In this document: positions 1 to 6,883 of the stretch, one piece after another
How the letters are laid out: every line of letters starts with the position of its first letter
Numbering within the stretch: position 1 is the stretch's first letter
Source of the DNA: an uncultured Opitutaceae bacterium
GTDB taxonomy: Bacteria > Verrucomicrobiota > Verrucomicrobiae > Opitutales > Opitutaceae
Reading direction: 5' to 3'
DNA length: 8,708 bases
Assembly: GCA_946482625.1 (NCBI GenBank)
Contig: CAMLSH010000142.1
Coordinates: forward strand, 1 to 8,708
Notes under the pieces: generated by a model
The model's input: the letters and a program-made list of their open reading frames with translations, nothing else
What the model was told of the DNA's origin: nothing
The model's database searches: none
Made by a program: the position numbers and the translations under genes

Positions 1-1731
1 TGGGTGCCCACGCTGTATCTGGCGATGGGCATTCCGTTCAACGTCATCATGAGCGGCACAGCCGCGAACATGTACAAGTCGCTCGGCTACTCGAACGCCG
101 AGATCACCATCGCTCTGGGCAGCATCGGCGTGGCGTGGTCACTGAAGCCGTTGTGGGCGGCGTTTCTCGACATGTATCGCACGAAAAAATTCTTCGTGCT
201 GACGATGGAACTGGCGCTCGCGGCGCTCTTCGTGGCGGTGGCGATGTCGATCCCGACGAGTGGCTTTTTCCAAGTGAGCCTGGCGTTGTTGTGGGTCGCG
301 GCGTTTGCGTCGTCGACTCAGGACATCTGCGCGGACGGCATTTATCTCACGGCGCTCGACAAGCCGACGCAGGCGAAATTTGCCGGTGTGCAGGGTATGT
401 TCTGGGTGAGTGGCAAGGTGATCGCAACGGGCGGTTTCATCTTCGCGATGACGAGTCTGCAGACGGCGTTTGGCTGGACAGAGCAGCGTATGTGGCAGGG
501 CGTGATGTGCGCGTGCGCGGCGGCGATGTTGGTGATGTTCGCCTGGCACTACTGGTTTTTACCGACGGGCTCGGTGACGGAGCGCCCGAAGAGTTTTGGC
601 GCAGTATTCGAAGACTTTGGACACACGGCGGTGACGTTTTTCCACAAACGGGCGTTCTGGGGGATGATGGCGTTTGTTTGTCTCTACCGACTGGGCGAAG
701 GACTGATTCTCATGGAGGGCCAGTTGTTTTTGCGCTCGGCCACGACGGAAGGCGGGCTCGGGCTGACAGCGGCGATGGTCAGCCAGATCGACGCGGTTTT
801 CGGAACGATTGCCACGATCATCGGCGGGCTGCTGGGTGGCTGGTTCGTGGGCAAGATGGGCTTGTCGCGTTCCCTGTGGATACTCGGGCTGTGCCTGAAC
901 ATCCCTCATCTCACGTATGTGGCCTTGAGCCAGGTGGCGGCGGACGGACAGGGCGCGAGCTACTCGTTCATCGCCTCGATGGTGAGCATCGAGAAGTTTG
1001 GATACGGCTTCGGCATGGTGGGCAACATGATCTACATGATGCAGCAACTCGCGCCGGGGCGGCGGACAATGACGCACTACGCGTTCGCGACGGCGCTCAT
1101 GAATCTGATGCTGGTGCCGACCAACATGATCTCGGGTCCGCTGGCGGAATACCTGGGCTTCTCGACGTTCTTCATCGTGGTGATGTTTGCATCGGTGCCG
1201 TCGGTTTGGGCGGCGTTCAAAGCACCGTTCCCGCTGAAGGCGGACGAGGAAAAGGCATCGGCCGGCGCGTCTGGCAACGGTCACGAAGTGATTACGGTGG
1301 ACGATCCGACCCGGCTCAGCGCGGGGGAACTCGCCGTGCAGCGGATCGCGGGGCGTGCCTCGATGTTTGCGATCCTCAACGTGCTGGCGATCCTCGTGCT
1401 CGACGCGATGGTGCTCGGCTGGCTTCACGGCCTGGCGCATGGGTCGGCGACCGGATTTTTCCCGGGGATCGTCTTGTCAGTCGCTGGCGCCGTTCCAGGT
1501 CTGATGGCGGGCTCTGCCCAGATATTCTATGCCGTGCTGGTCGGCTTTGCGCTGCTTAAGCTCTGGCTTTCGTGGAAAGCGGTGCGCGTTGCGTGCTCCG
1601 CGATGGCTGCGGCGGATGCGTGCGGGGAAACCAACTACCGCGGCAATGCGCGCGGGGCGATTGTGGCGACGGCCGTGTGCGCGGTCTTGAGCCTGGTCAT
1701 CCTCATCGTAGGCGCGAAGATGATGGGATGA
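1..1731 (+). CDS. AmpG-like (PAT family) MFS transporter with extra C-terminal membrane region, 5' partial
   Basis: Inner-membrane permease of the major facilitator superfamily, most like the AmpG/PAT group. AmpG proteins import anhydro-muropeptide saccharides, but the substrate here is unknown. The frame is open to the left edge. The GTG at position 4 is probably an internal Val, because 'WVPTLYLAMGIPF' matches the first helix of AmpG-like proteins, which normally follows a short N-terminal tail. Counting from that Val, family-like segments are 'WSLKPLWAAFLDMYRTKK' (residues 45-62) and 'SSTQDICADGIYLTALD' (103-119), the latter with acidic residues in a membrane segment. About twelve hydrophobic segments run to residue 405. 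A hydrophilic linker (about 410-450) follows, then three or more further hydrophobic segments (about 453-477, 505-524, 550-574). At 575 residues or more it exceeds E. coli AmpG (491). It is co-directional with the downstream beta-glycosidase gene, suggesting saccharide transport (inference). Family is fairly sure; substrate is not. Confidence 0.85.
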   Translation, partial: WVPTLYLAMGIPFNVIMSGTAANMYKSLGYSNAEITIALGSIGVAWSLKPLWAAFLDMYRTKKFFVLTMELALAALFVAVAMSIPTSGFFQVSLALLWVAAFASSTQDICADGIYLTALDKPTQAKFAGVQGMFWVSGKVIATGGFIFAMTSLQTAFGWTEQRMWQGVMCACAAAMLVMFAWHYWFLPTGSVTERPKSFGAVFEDFGHTAVTFFHKRAFWGMMAFVCLYRLGEGLILMEGQLFLRSATTEGGLGLTAAMVSQIDAVFGTIATIIGGLLGGWFVGKMGLSRSLWILGLCLNIPHLTYVALSQVAADGQGASYSFIASMVSIEKFGYGFGMVGNMIYMMQQLAPGRRTMTHYAFATALMNLMLVPTNMISGPLAEYLGFSTFFIVVMFASVPSVWAAFKAPFPLKADEEKASAGASGNGHEVITVDDPTRLSAGELAVQRIAGRASMFAILNVLAILVLDAMVLGWLHGLAHGSATGFFPGIVLSVAGAVPGLMAGSAQIFYAVLVGFALLKLWLSWKAVRVACSAMAAADACGETNYRGNARGAIVATAVCAVLSLVILIVGAKMMG

Positions 1732-1804
1732 GTGGGCCGGCGATCCGCGGCGGGGTGGCCGAGCAGCGGGTTTGCCGCCGGCACCGCGGTAACACCTAGC
1801 ATAT

Positions 1805-1839
1805 GCGCGGCGCACGCAACCGATAGAGTGCGCCGCTGC
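1805..1839. other. Stem-loop in the transporter-glycosidase spacer
   Basis: A perfect 9-bp inverted repeat, GCGGCGCAC (1807-1815) and GTGCGCCGC (1828-1836), encloses a 12-base loop. Skipping one bulged T at 1837 adds two more G-C pairs (1805-1806 with 1838-1839). It lies 73 bases after the transporter stop and 100 bases before the glycosidase ATG. No T-run follows, so it is not a classical intrinsic terminator. It could be a Rho-independent-like stop, an mRNA 3'-end stabiliser, or leader structure of the glycosidase mRNA. The rest of the 207-base spacer (1732-1938) shows no tRNA or convincing promoter. The structure is seen in the sequence; its function is a guess. Confidence 0.4.
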
Positions 1840-1938
1840 GTTGTCACCCCGGGCACGGAGCGCACCGTGGTCACCGGCCTGCCCCGCCCCTCGACGAATC
1901 ATGGCTTTGCCGTGTCGTCGCGAAATATCCACTACCCA

Positions 1939-3282
1939 ATGAAACCCATCCGTTTTCCATCCAACTTTGTCTGGGGCACCGCCATGGCGGCGGCGCAAAT
2001 CGAAGGGGCCGCTTTTGAGGACGGCAAGGGGCCGTCGATCTGGGATAAATTTGCGCGCCGGCCCGGCGCGGTGGCCAACGGCGACACGCTCGATGCGGCG
2101 TGCGATCACTATAACCGTTTCGACGAGGACTTCCTGCTCATGCGTTCGCTGGGCATCCGCCATTATCGCCTGTCGATCTCGTGGCCGCGGATTTTTCCCA
2201 AGGGTCGCGGTGAGGTGAATGCGGCGGGGCTCGGCTTTTATCACCGGCTTTTCGAATCCCTCAAGAAGCACGGGATCACGCCGTGGGTGACGATGTTTCA
2301 CTGGGATCTGCCGCAGGCGCTCGAGGATGAGGGCGGCTGGCGCAATCGAGGCGTGGTGGATGCGTTCGCGGTTTACGCGGACACGATCGTGAAGGCGTTC
2401 AGCGATCGCGTGAAAAACTGGATCACGCTTAACGAGATTTTCTGTTTCACGCGGCTCGCCTACGGCACCGGCACCAAGGCACCGGGAGCGAAGGAAAGCG
2501 AGGCGGTGGTGAACCAGACTTACCATCACGCGCTGCTTTGCCACGGCGAAGGAGTGCGGGCTGTACGCGAACATGGTGGCGGTGGCGCGCGAGTGGGCTT
2601 GACCGATAACGCCACAATTCCGGTACCGGTCGATTTGCGGCCGGAGAATGTTGCCGCAGCGAAGCGGGCGTTCGTGGACGACAATATCCGCGTGCTCGAT
2701 CCGATCTTCAATGGTCGCTACGCGCGGAGCTACCTGAAGTCCGCCGGCCCGGCTGCGCCCAAGGTGGCGAAGGGCGATTTTAAGCTGATCTCGCAGAAGA
2801 CGGATTTTCTCGGGCTCAATATCTATACCGGCTATTTCGTACGCGCGGCGAAAAGAAACGGGTACGAGCGGGTGGACTTCCCGGCGAGTTACCCACGCAG
2901 CGATTGTGCGTGGCTCTACTTGTTGCCGCAGGCGATCTATTGGGCGCCGCGTTTCGTGACCGAGCTTTACGGGAAGATCCCGATCTACGTCACGGAGCAT
3001 GGAGCCGGCTACAACGAGGAGGCGGTGCCCGGCGTCGAGTTTAACGACCTGCACCGCCGCGAGTGTGTCCGCAATTATCTGCACCAGCTGCGGGCGGCGA
3101 TGAAGGACGGCGCGAACGTGAAGGGTTATTTCCTCTGGTCATTCCTCGACAACTATGAGTGGGAAGATGGATACGAGCGCCGCTTCGGGATCGTGCATAC
3201 GGACTTCAAGACGCAGCGCCGCACGCCCAAACTCAGTGCGCGCTGGTACGCGGAAGTGATCCGGCGCAACGCGTTGATCTGA
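1939..3282 (+). CDS. GH1 family beta-glycosidase (probable beta-glucosidase), cytoplasmic
   Basis: A 447-residue enzyme of the usual length for glycoside hydrolase family 1, which hydrolyses beta-linked glucosides or galactosides with retention of configuration. The N-terminal 'FVWGTAMAAAQIEGA' holds the glycone-binding Gln20. 'FHWDLPQALE' (120-129) holds His121 and Trp122. 'WITLNE' ends with acid/base Glu166. 'LNIYT' supplies Tyr296. 'YVTEHGAGY' supplies nucleophile Glu353, with His where most family members have Asn. 'LWSFLDNYEWEDGY' (399-412) contains the Trp400 and Glu407-Trp408 glycone contacts. No signal peptide is seen, so it should act in the cytoplasm on imported di- or oligosaccharides. 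The frame stays open back to a GTG at 1732, but homology starts at the ATG at 1939 and the upstream 69 codons look like spacer. No clear Shine-Dalgarno sequence precedes the ATG. It follows the AmpG-like transporter and converges on the LacI gene. Family is certain; substrate is open. Confidence 0.96.
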   Translation: MKPIRFPSNFVWGTAMAAAQIEGAAFEDGKGPSIWDKFARRPGAVANGDTLDAACDHYNRFDEDFLLMRSLGIRHYRLSISWPRIFPKGRGEVNAAGLGFYHRLFESLKKHGITPWVTMFHWDLPQALEDEGGWRNRGVVDAFAVYADTIVKAFSDRVKNWITLNEIFCFTRLAYGTGTKAPGAKESEAVVNQTYHHALLCHGEGVRAVREHGGGGARVGLTDNATIPVPVDLRPENVAAAKRAFVDDNIRVLDPIFNGRYARSYLKSAGPAAPKVAKGDFKLISQKTDFLGLNIYTGYFVRAAKRNGYERVDFPASYPRSDCAWLYLLPQAIYWAPRFVTELYGKIPIYVTEHGAGYNEEAVPGVEFNDLHRRECVRNYLHQLRAAMKDGANVKGYFLWSFLDNYEWEDGYERRFGIVHTDFKTQRRTPKLSARWYAEVIRRNALI

Positions 3283-3304
3283 GCGCCGTCCGTCCGCTCA
3301 GATC
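3276..3304. terminator. Hairpin shared by two convergent stop codons, possible bidirectional terminator
   Basis: GATCTGAGCG (3276-3285) and CGCTCAGATC (3295-3304) form a perfect 10-bp inverted repeat around a 9-base loop. The glycosidase stop (TGA, 3280-3282) sits in one arm and the regulator stop (3298-3300, minus strand) in the other, because both genes end in ATC-TGA. Its position between two convergent genes fits a bidirectional transcription end. Neither side has a real T-run, so termination is inferred from position and symmetry. Confidence 0.5.
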
Positions 3305-4356
3305 TTGAAAGGGAAAAGCCCGCGCTCTTCGACCCAATGGCCTTCGACCATCGCGATGGTGGGATTTTCCGGGAGGCCTTTTTCGTTGCGATGGATCTGC
3401 GCGACCAAGGCGTCGAGCGCGTGGCTACCGATGATCTCGAATCGTTGATCGATGCCGGCGACGTCGATGCCCTTTTCGTAGTCGAGCGTGGCGAACGCCG
3501 TTTCGCGCTGTGCACGGAGGGTCAAGCCGGGTTGCAGGAGCGCATGCACCTGATGGCCATTGGCCGTCACGATCGCGTCGGGTCGATGGCGGTCGAACCA
3601 CGCGCGAATGCCGCGCGGGCCGGTTTCGTCGAGGAATAGGATCGGCAGCAGGGTGTTGCCCAAGGCATCGCCGGTGCGGAAATAGGCGCCGCTGTAGGAG
3701 TGGTTCGCCCGGAACTCCATGTCGCGCGTCATGGACAGGCCGATACGCTTGAAACCGCGTTGATTCAAGAGGGCGAAGGTCCGCACGGCGTTGTCGAAAT
3801 GGTGCGTGACGACCCGGTGGACGTGCGGCTCTACAACGGAGTACGTCATGGCGACGGCCGCGAATTTGGTCCAGTCGAGCAGCTGATCGTAGCGGGCGGG
3901 GTCGGCGGTGGGCGCGAGCAGGAGGCCGCCGATGCCGCGCGCGAGCAGCATGCGAGTCAGCGCTTGGGGGCGGCCCTCGTAGGCGCGGAGATCGATAGGG
4001 TCGAGGTGGTAGCCGAGTCGCGTGGCGCGGGCGGTCGCGCCTTGAATGAGGCCGTTGACGAAAGGCGCGGCGAGCGTCTGGAGCACGCCGAGGTTGCCGC
4101 CGGATTTCAATGCGCGCTGCGAGCGCAGGTGTTGCATGAGATGCGTGAGCAGAGGATCGGGGCGGTAGCCCATACGTTCGGCGATCGCCTGGATGCGTTG
4201 TCTTTCTTCCACGGATACCTGCGGGCTGTTTCGCAGTGCGTAGGAAACCGTCATCGTGCTCACGTCGGCGGCGCTGGCGATGGCGCGCAAAGAAACGCGG
4301 CGGGCGCCTGGGCTGTTGTTGGTGGAGTTCACGTGGGGGCGGCGTTTGTTGCGCAT
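3298..4356 (-). CDS. LacI family transcriptional regulator
   Basis: A 352-residue DNA-binding regulator of sugar genes. The N-terminal helix-turn-helix runs from about residue 20 to 68, with 'VSLRAIASAADVSTMTVSYALRN' as the recognisable core. The hinge reads 'GYRPDPLLTHL', lacking the usual Ala-Arg-x-Leu of classical LacI proteins. A periplasmic-binding-protein-like effector domain follows (about 87-352), with family-style segments 'ALLNQRGFKRIGL' (195-207), 'GIDVAGIDQ' (296-304) and 'VEGHWVEERGL' (337-347) near the C-terminus. The ATG at 4356 was chosen. A GTG at 4377 would add seven residues, and a GTG at 4332 would remove eight and still keep the whole DNA-binding domain. None has a good ribosome site. 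It is divergent from the TonB receptor gene and convergent with the GH1 gene, so it likely controls this locus in response to a sugar or its breakdown product (inference). Confidence 0.93.
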   Translation of the reverse strand: MRNKRRPHVNSTNNSPGARRVSLRAIASAADVSTMTVSYALRNSPQVSVEERQRIQAIAERMGYRPDPLLTHLMQHLRSQRALKSGGNLGVLQTLAAPFVNGLIQGATARATRLGYHLDPIDLRAYEGRPQALTRMLLARGIGGLLLAPTADPARYDQLLDWTKFAAVAMTYSVVEPHVHRVVTHHFDNAVRTFALLNQRGFKRIGLSMTRDMEFRANHSYSGAYFRTGDALGNTLLPILFLDETGPRGIRAWFDRHRPDAIVTANGHQVHALLQPGLTLRAQRETAFATLDYEKGIDVAGIDQRFEIIGSHALDALVAQIHRNEKGLPENPTIAMVEGHWVEERGLFPFKI

Positions 4357-4530
4357 ACGGGCGGGGAGTGCCGGCACGTTGCGCAGGCGACGGTACCGAG
4401 GGCAGCCTGGTTACTGTACGCTACAGATTTGGCGGCGTTTCCCTTGCGATGAAAGGCGATTTGTTGCGCTCGTCGGCCAGGCCGCGGCAATTTGCCCCGA
4501 CTTTCGCGCCGCCTTATCCCCCTACCCAAA
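4357..4530. promoter_or_regulatory. Divergent upstream region between regulator and TonB receptor genes
   Basis: This 174-base stretch must hold the promoters for the leftward LacI gene and the rightward receptor-symporter-dehydrogenase cluster, if each is transcribed from here. I cannot pick out convincing -35/-10 pairs. Two palindromes stand out: CGGTACCG at 4391-4398 and the 13-base CTGTACGCTACAG at 4414-4426. A TTG at 4492 could formally extend the receptor frame by 13 codons, but it puts a non-signal-peptide stretch in front. Confidence 0.5.
4414..4426. promoter_or_regulatory. Candidate LacI-family operator palindrome
   Basis: CTGTA-CGC-TACAG is a perfect inverted repeat with 5-base arms and a CGC centre, 57 bases upstream of the regulator ATG and 104 bases upstream of the receptor ATG. 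LacI-family proteins bind short palindromes with a C/G-rich centre, commonly in the regulator's own upstream region, so this is the best operator candidate here. I saw no second copy before the glycosidase or symporter genes. Symmetry is seen directly; binding is inferred. Confidence 0.4.
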
Positions 4531-6825
4531 ATGAGTGACCAAGCATCCCGGCGCGTCGCTGCGCGTGCGCTTCGATCTGTCCTGACCTTCGCGGCCGTCT
4601 TTGGCGGCGCGCTCTATTCGCAAACCGCCAGTCCTTCTTCTGCCGCGCCCGCAACGACCGCGCCGACCGGTGAGGAGACGATCATCCTGTCACCGTTCAC
4701 CGTATCGGGTGAAACGACGGGACGTTACCACGCGACCGAGGCCACCTCCGGCACGCGCGTGCGGCTTTCGCTACTCGATTCGACGCAGAGCGTCTCGGTG
4801 GTCACGCGTGATCTCATCGAAGACATCGGTGCGGCGCGCGTGATCGATGCCGCCAAGTACGTCTCCGGCGTTTATGAGTCCACGATCCCCAATGCGCAGG
4901 ACCGCACCACGGTGCGCGGTTTCCAGAGCGATGGTGCAACGGTCGATGGCTTCAACTATTTCTCCTTCGCGAATCTCGATCCCGTGATCGTCGATCGCAT
5001 CGAAGTCGTTAAGGGCCCCAATGCGATCATCGCTCCACAGGGTGTGCCGGGTGGCACCGTGAACAATGTCTCCAAAAAGCCGGTCTTCCAAAATCGCGGC
5101 TATGTCTCGGCGCAGGCGGGGTTGTATTCCTCCACACGTGGCGAGCTTGATGTGAACCGCGTGCTTATCGGGGGGAAACTCGCGGTGCGGTTCAGTGCGG
5201 CGGCACAGGACGCGGACGATTACGGCGACGGGAATTTCCATTCGTCGACCATCGCCATGCCGCAGTTCACGTATCGTTTTGGTCCGAAGACCGAGCTCAC
5301 GGTGCAGGCTCAGCTGAGCAACTGGTGGTCGCTGAATTTTGGAGGCATCCCGGTTTCTCTGTACTCGGGTTCCAACGACAAAGCGCGGCTGGTGGAGGGC
5401 GTGGACCGCGAGTTTATCGCGCAGCAGGAAGATATCGCACGGCATCAAAGCGCGCAGCATTACCGTCTGTTTTTCACGACGAGTTTCACGGATAATCTGT
5501 CGATGCGCGTCGCGGGTAATTTGATCAATTCACACGGAAGTTCCTCCCAGTTGAACATCGGCGGCATCGGCAGCCAGCAGGTCCTCACGACCGATCCCGC
5601 GACGGGTCTCTCCTCCTGGAACGGCACGCGCAACGACAACCCGCAGTTCACCTTTGGCGGCAGCCTCAACACGCAGGACCGCACGTACGCGAACCTCCAA
5701 AACGACTTCGTTTACGAATTCAAAACCGATGCGCTGAAATCCACCACCGTCGCGGGCTATGCGGTGAATTACACGATCGTCGAGAACGAGAAGAACCGGA
5801 ACTTCATCAACCCCACCACCGGCAGCACGACGTTGGCGACACAGAGTCTGCAAGGGTATGTTTATCCGGCGCGCGGTCTGGCGGCGAATTTGAACGGCTG
5901 GAATACCCGGCACTTTCGCGATCACCAGATCTACCTCTATGAGTCGCTCATGATGCTCGACGAACGGCTGCTGATCAGCGCCGGCGTTTCGAAGAACTGG
6001 TACTATACGGAGAATCACGACTTGCTGCTCAACCGCCGGTTTGCGCACGAACCTGAGGCCACGCTTCCTTCCGGCGGCATCGTTTTCAAACCGCTGAAGA
6101 ACGTCTCCCTCTATTACGGCTACTCGGAGCAATCCACCGCGATCAATCCCTCGGTGACGTCGACCAATTTCTTCGACGCGCAGACGAGCCGCCAGCATGA
6201 GTTCGGCATCCGCACGCAGCAGTTCGACAACCGGCTCTACGCCAGCCTCGCGTACTTCGACATCAAGCAGAACAACTTTTCCGTGCCGAACCCCGCCAAT
6301 AGCGCGGTGCCGGTGCCGAATCCGTTGCTGCCGCCGCTCTTCTTCGATCGCACGGCGGATGGGGTGGAATTGGAGTTCAACTTCGCGATGACCAAAAGCT
6401 TCTCGGTCGTGGGCAACGCGACCGTTATGAAAAACCGCGATGCGGACGATGTTCCGTTCCGCGGCACAGCGGAGAAATCCGGCGCGCTCTGGACCAGTTA
6501 CACCTTCGATAAAAGCGGTCCGGCGGCGGGACTTTCGGTTGGTGTGGGCGTCGATTATCTCAGCAAGCGCCCCGGCGACAGCGCCAGCGGCGTCACCTCC
6601 GCGAGCACGCCGGACCGGGTGATCCGCGTACAACCGAGCTTCTGGCTTCCGGCCCGCACACTCGTGAATGCGAGCGTGACCTACCGGATCGACGAGCATT
6701 GGAAGACCCAGCTCAACATCGATAACCTGCTCGACGAAGAGTATCTCCAATCGAGCACTGGTCGCACCTCGGTCTGGCCCGGCACTCCGCTCAACGCCAA
6801 GCTCACCGTGACCTACAGCTTCTAA
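4531..6825 (+). CDS. TonB-dependent outer-membrane receptor (siderophore-receptor-like)
   Basis: A 764-residue active transporter of the outer membrane, powered by TonB-ExbBD. Residues 1 to about 32 form a signal peptide: basic 'RRVAARALR', hydrophobic 'SVLTFAAVFGGALY', possible cleavage near 'SQTA'. A Ala/Pro/Thr/Ser linker follows. 'ETIIL' (49-53) resembles a TonB box such as DTIVV. The plug domain spans about 70-185, with 'SVVTRDLIEDIG' (89-100), 'TTVRGFQSDG' (126-135) and 'RIEVVKGPNAII' (156-167) followed by a 'GVPGGTVNNVSKKP' stretch. The rest is a beta-barrel, with a late 'NIDNLLDEEYLQSS' and the outer-membrane end signature 'LTVTYSF' with a terminal Phe. The pattern is closest to ferric-siderophore receptors, but the neighbours (LacI, GH1, sugar symporter) argue for a sugar or glycoside ligand. 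No SusD-like partner lies nearby. The ATG at 4531 was preferred over the TTG at 4492 because it begins a clean signal peptide. Confidence 0.93.
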   Translation: MSDQASRRVAARALRSVLTFAAVFGGALYSQTASPSSAAPATTAPTGEETIILSPFTVSGETTGRYHATEATSGTRVRLSLLDSTQSVSVVTRDLIEDIGAARVIDAAKYVSGVYESTIPNAQDRTTVRGFQSDGATVDGFNYFSFANLDPVIVDRIEVVKGPNAIIAPQGVPGGTVNNVSKKPVFQNRGYVSAQAGLYSSTRGELDVNRVLIGGKLAVRFSAAAQDADDYGDGNFHSSTIAMPQFTYRFGPKTELTVQAQLSNWWSLNFGGIPVSLYSGSNDKARLVEGVDREFIAQQEDIARHQSAQHYRLFFTTSFTDNLSMRVAGNLINSHGSSSQLNIGGIGSQQVLTTDPATGLSSWNGTRNDNPQFTFGGSLNTQDRTYANLQNDFVYEFKTDALKSTTVAGYAVNYTIVENEKNRNFINPTTGSTTLATQSLQGYVYPARGLAANLNGWNTRHFRDHQIYLYESLMMLDERLLISAGVSKNWYYTENHDLLLNRRFAHEPEATLPSGGIVFKPLKNVSLYYGYSEQSTAINPSVTSTNFFDAQTSRQHEFGIRTQQFDNRLYASLAYFDIKQNNFSVPNPANSAVPVPNPLLPPLFFDRTADGVELEFNFAMTKSFSVVGNATVMKNRDADDVPFRGTAEKSGALWTSYTFDKSGPAAGLSVGVGVDYLSKRPGDSASGVTSASTPDRVIRVQPSFWLPARTLVNASVTYRIDEHWKTQLNIDNLLDEEYLQSSTGRTSVWPGTPLNAKLTVTYSF

Positions 6826-6833
6826 GATAGTCG

Positions 6834-6872
6834 TCGGAGACTCCGCCAGTCGCAGCTTTCGCACGTCTCCGA
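6834..6872. other. Inverted repeat between receptor and symporter genes
   Basis: TCGGAGAC (6834-6841) and GTCTCCGA (6865-6872) pair perfectly over 8 bp around a 23-base loop, and AGTTTTCT follows directly. It occupies most of the 58-base gap. It could be a weak terminator that reduces symporter expression relative to the receptor, or an mRNA processing or stability element. The long loop makes it less convincing than a standard terminator. The right arm ends 11 bases before the symporter ATG, so folding could also mask ribosome access. Confidence 0.35.
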
Positions 6873-6883
6873 AGTTTTCTCCC

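Noticed and set aside
135..1559. 474-codon plus-strand frame inside the AmpG-like gene
   Set aside because: Shifted-frame shadow with Gly/Arg/Asp-rich composition. The true frame shows hydrophobic membrane segments throughout.
1728..1799. Small 23-codon frame starting in an ATGA overlap with the transporter stop
   Set aside because: Very short, Arg/Gly-rich and without recognisable features or ribosome site. It is what GC-rich spacer gives by chance.
1751..1800. GGTGGCCGAG string resembling a tRNA-Leu/Ser D-arm region
   Set aside because: No matching acceptor stem, anticodon arm or T-arm can be built around it.
1732..1938. In-frame GTG at 1732 as start of the glycosidase, giving a 516-residue protein
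   Set aside because: The added 69 residues have no GH1 similarity or signal-peptide character, while the ATG at 1939 begins exactly where GH1 proteins usually start.
1477..3084. 535-codon open frame on the minus strand across the transporter end and the glycosidase
   Set aside because: It is antisense to a certain GH1 gene, has Arg/His-rich nonsense composition, and arises from GC-rich third positions.
4492..4530. TTG at 4492 as receptor start
   Set aside because: It adds 13 residues before a good signal peptide that begins at the ATG at 4531.
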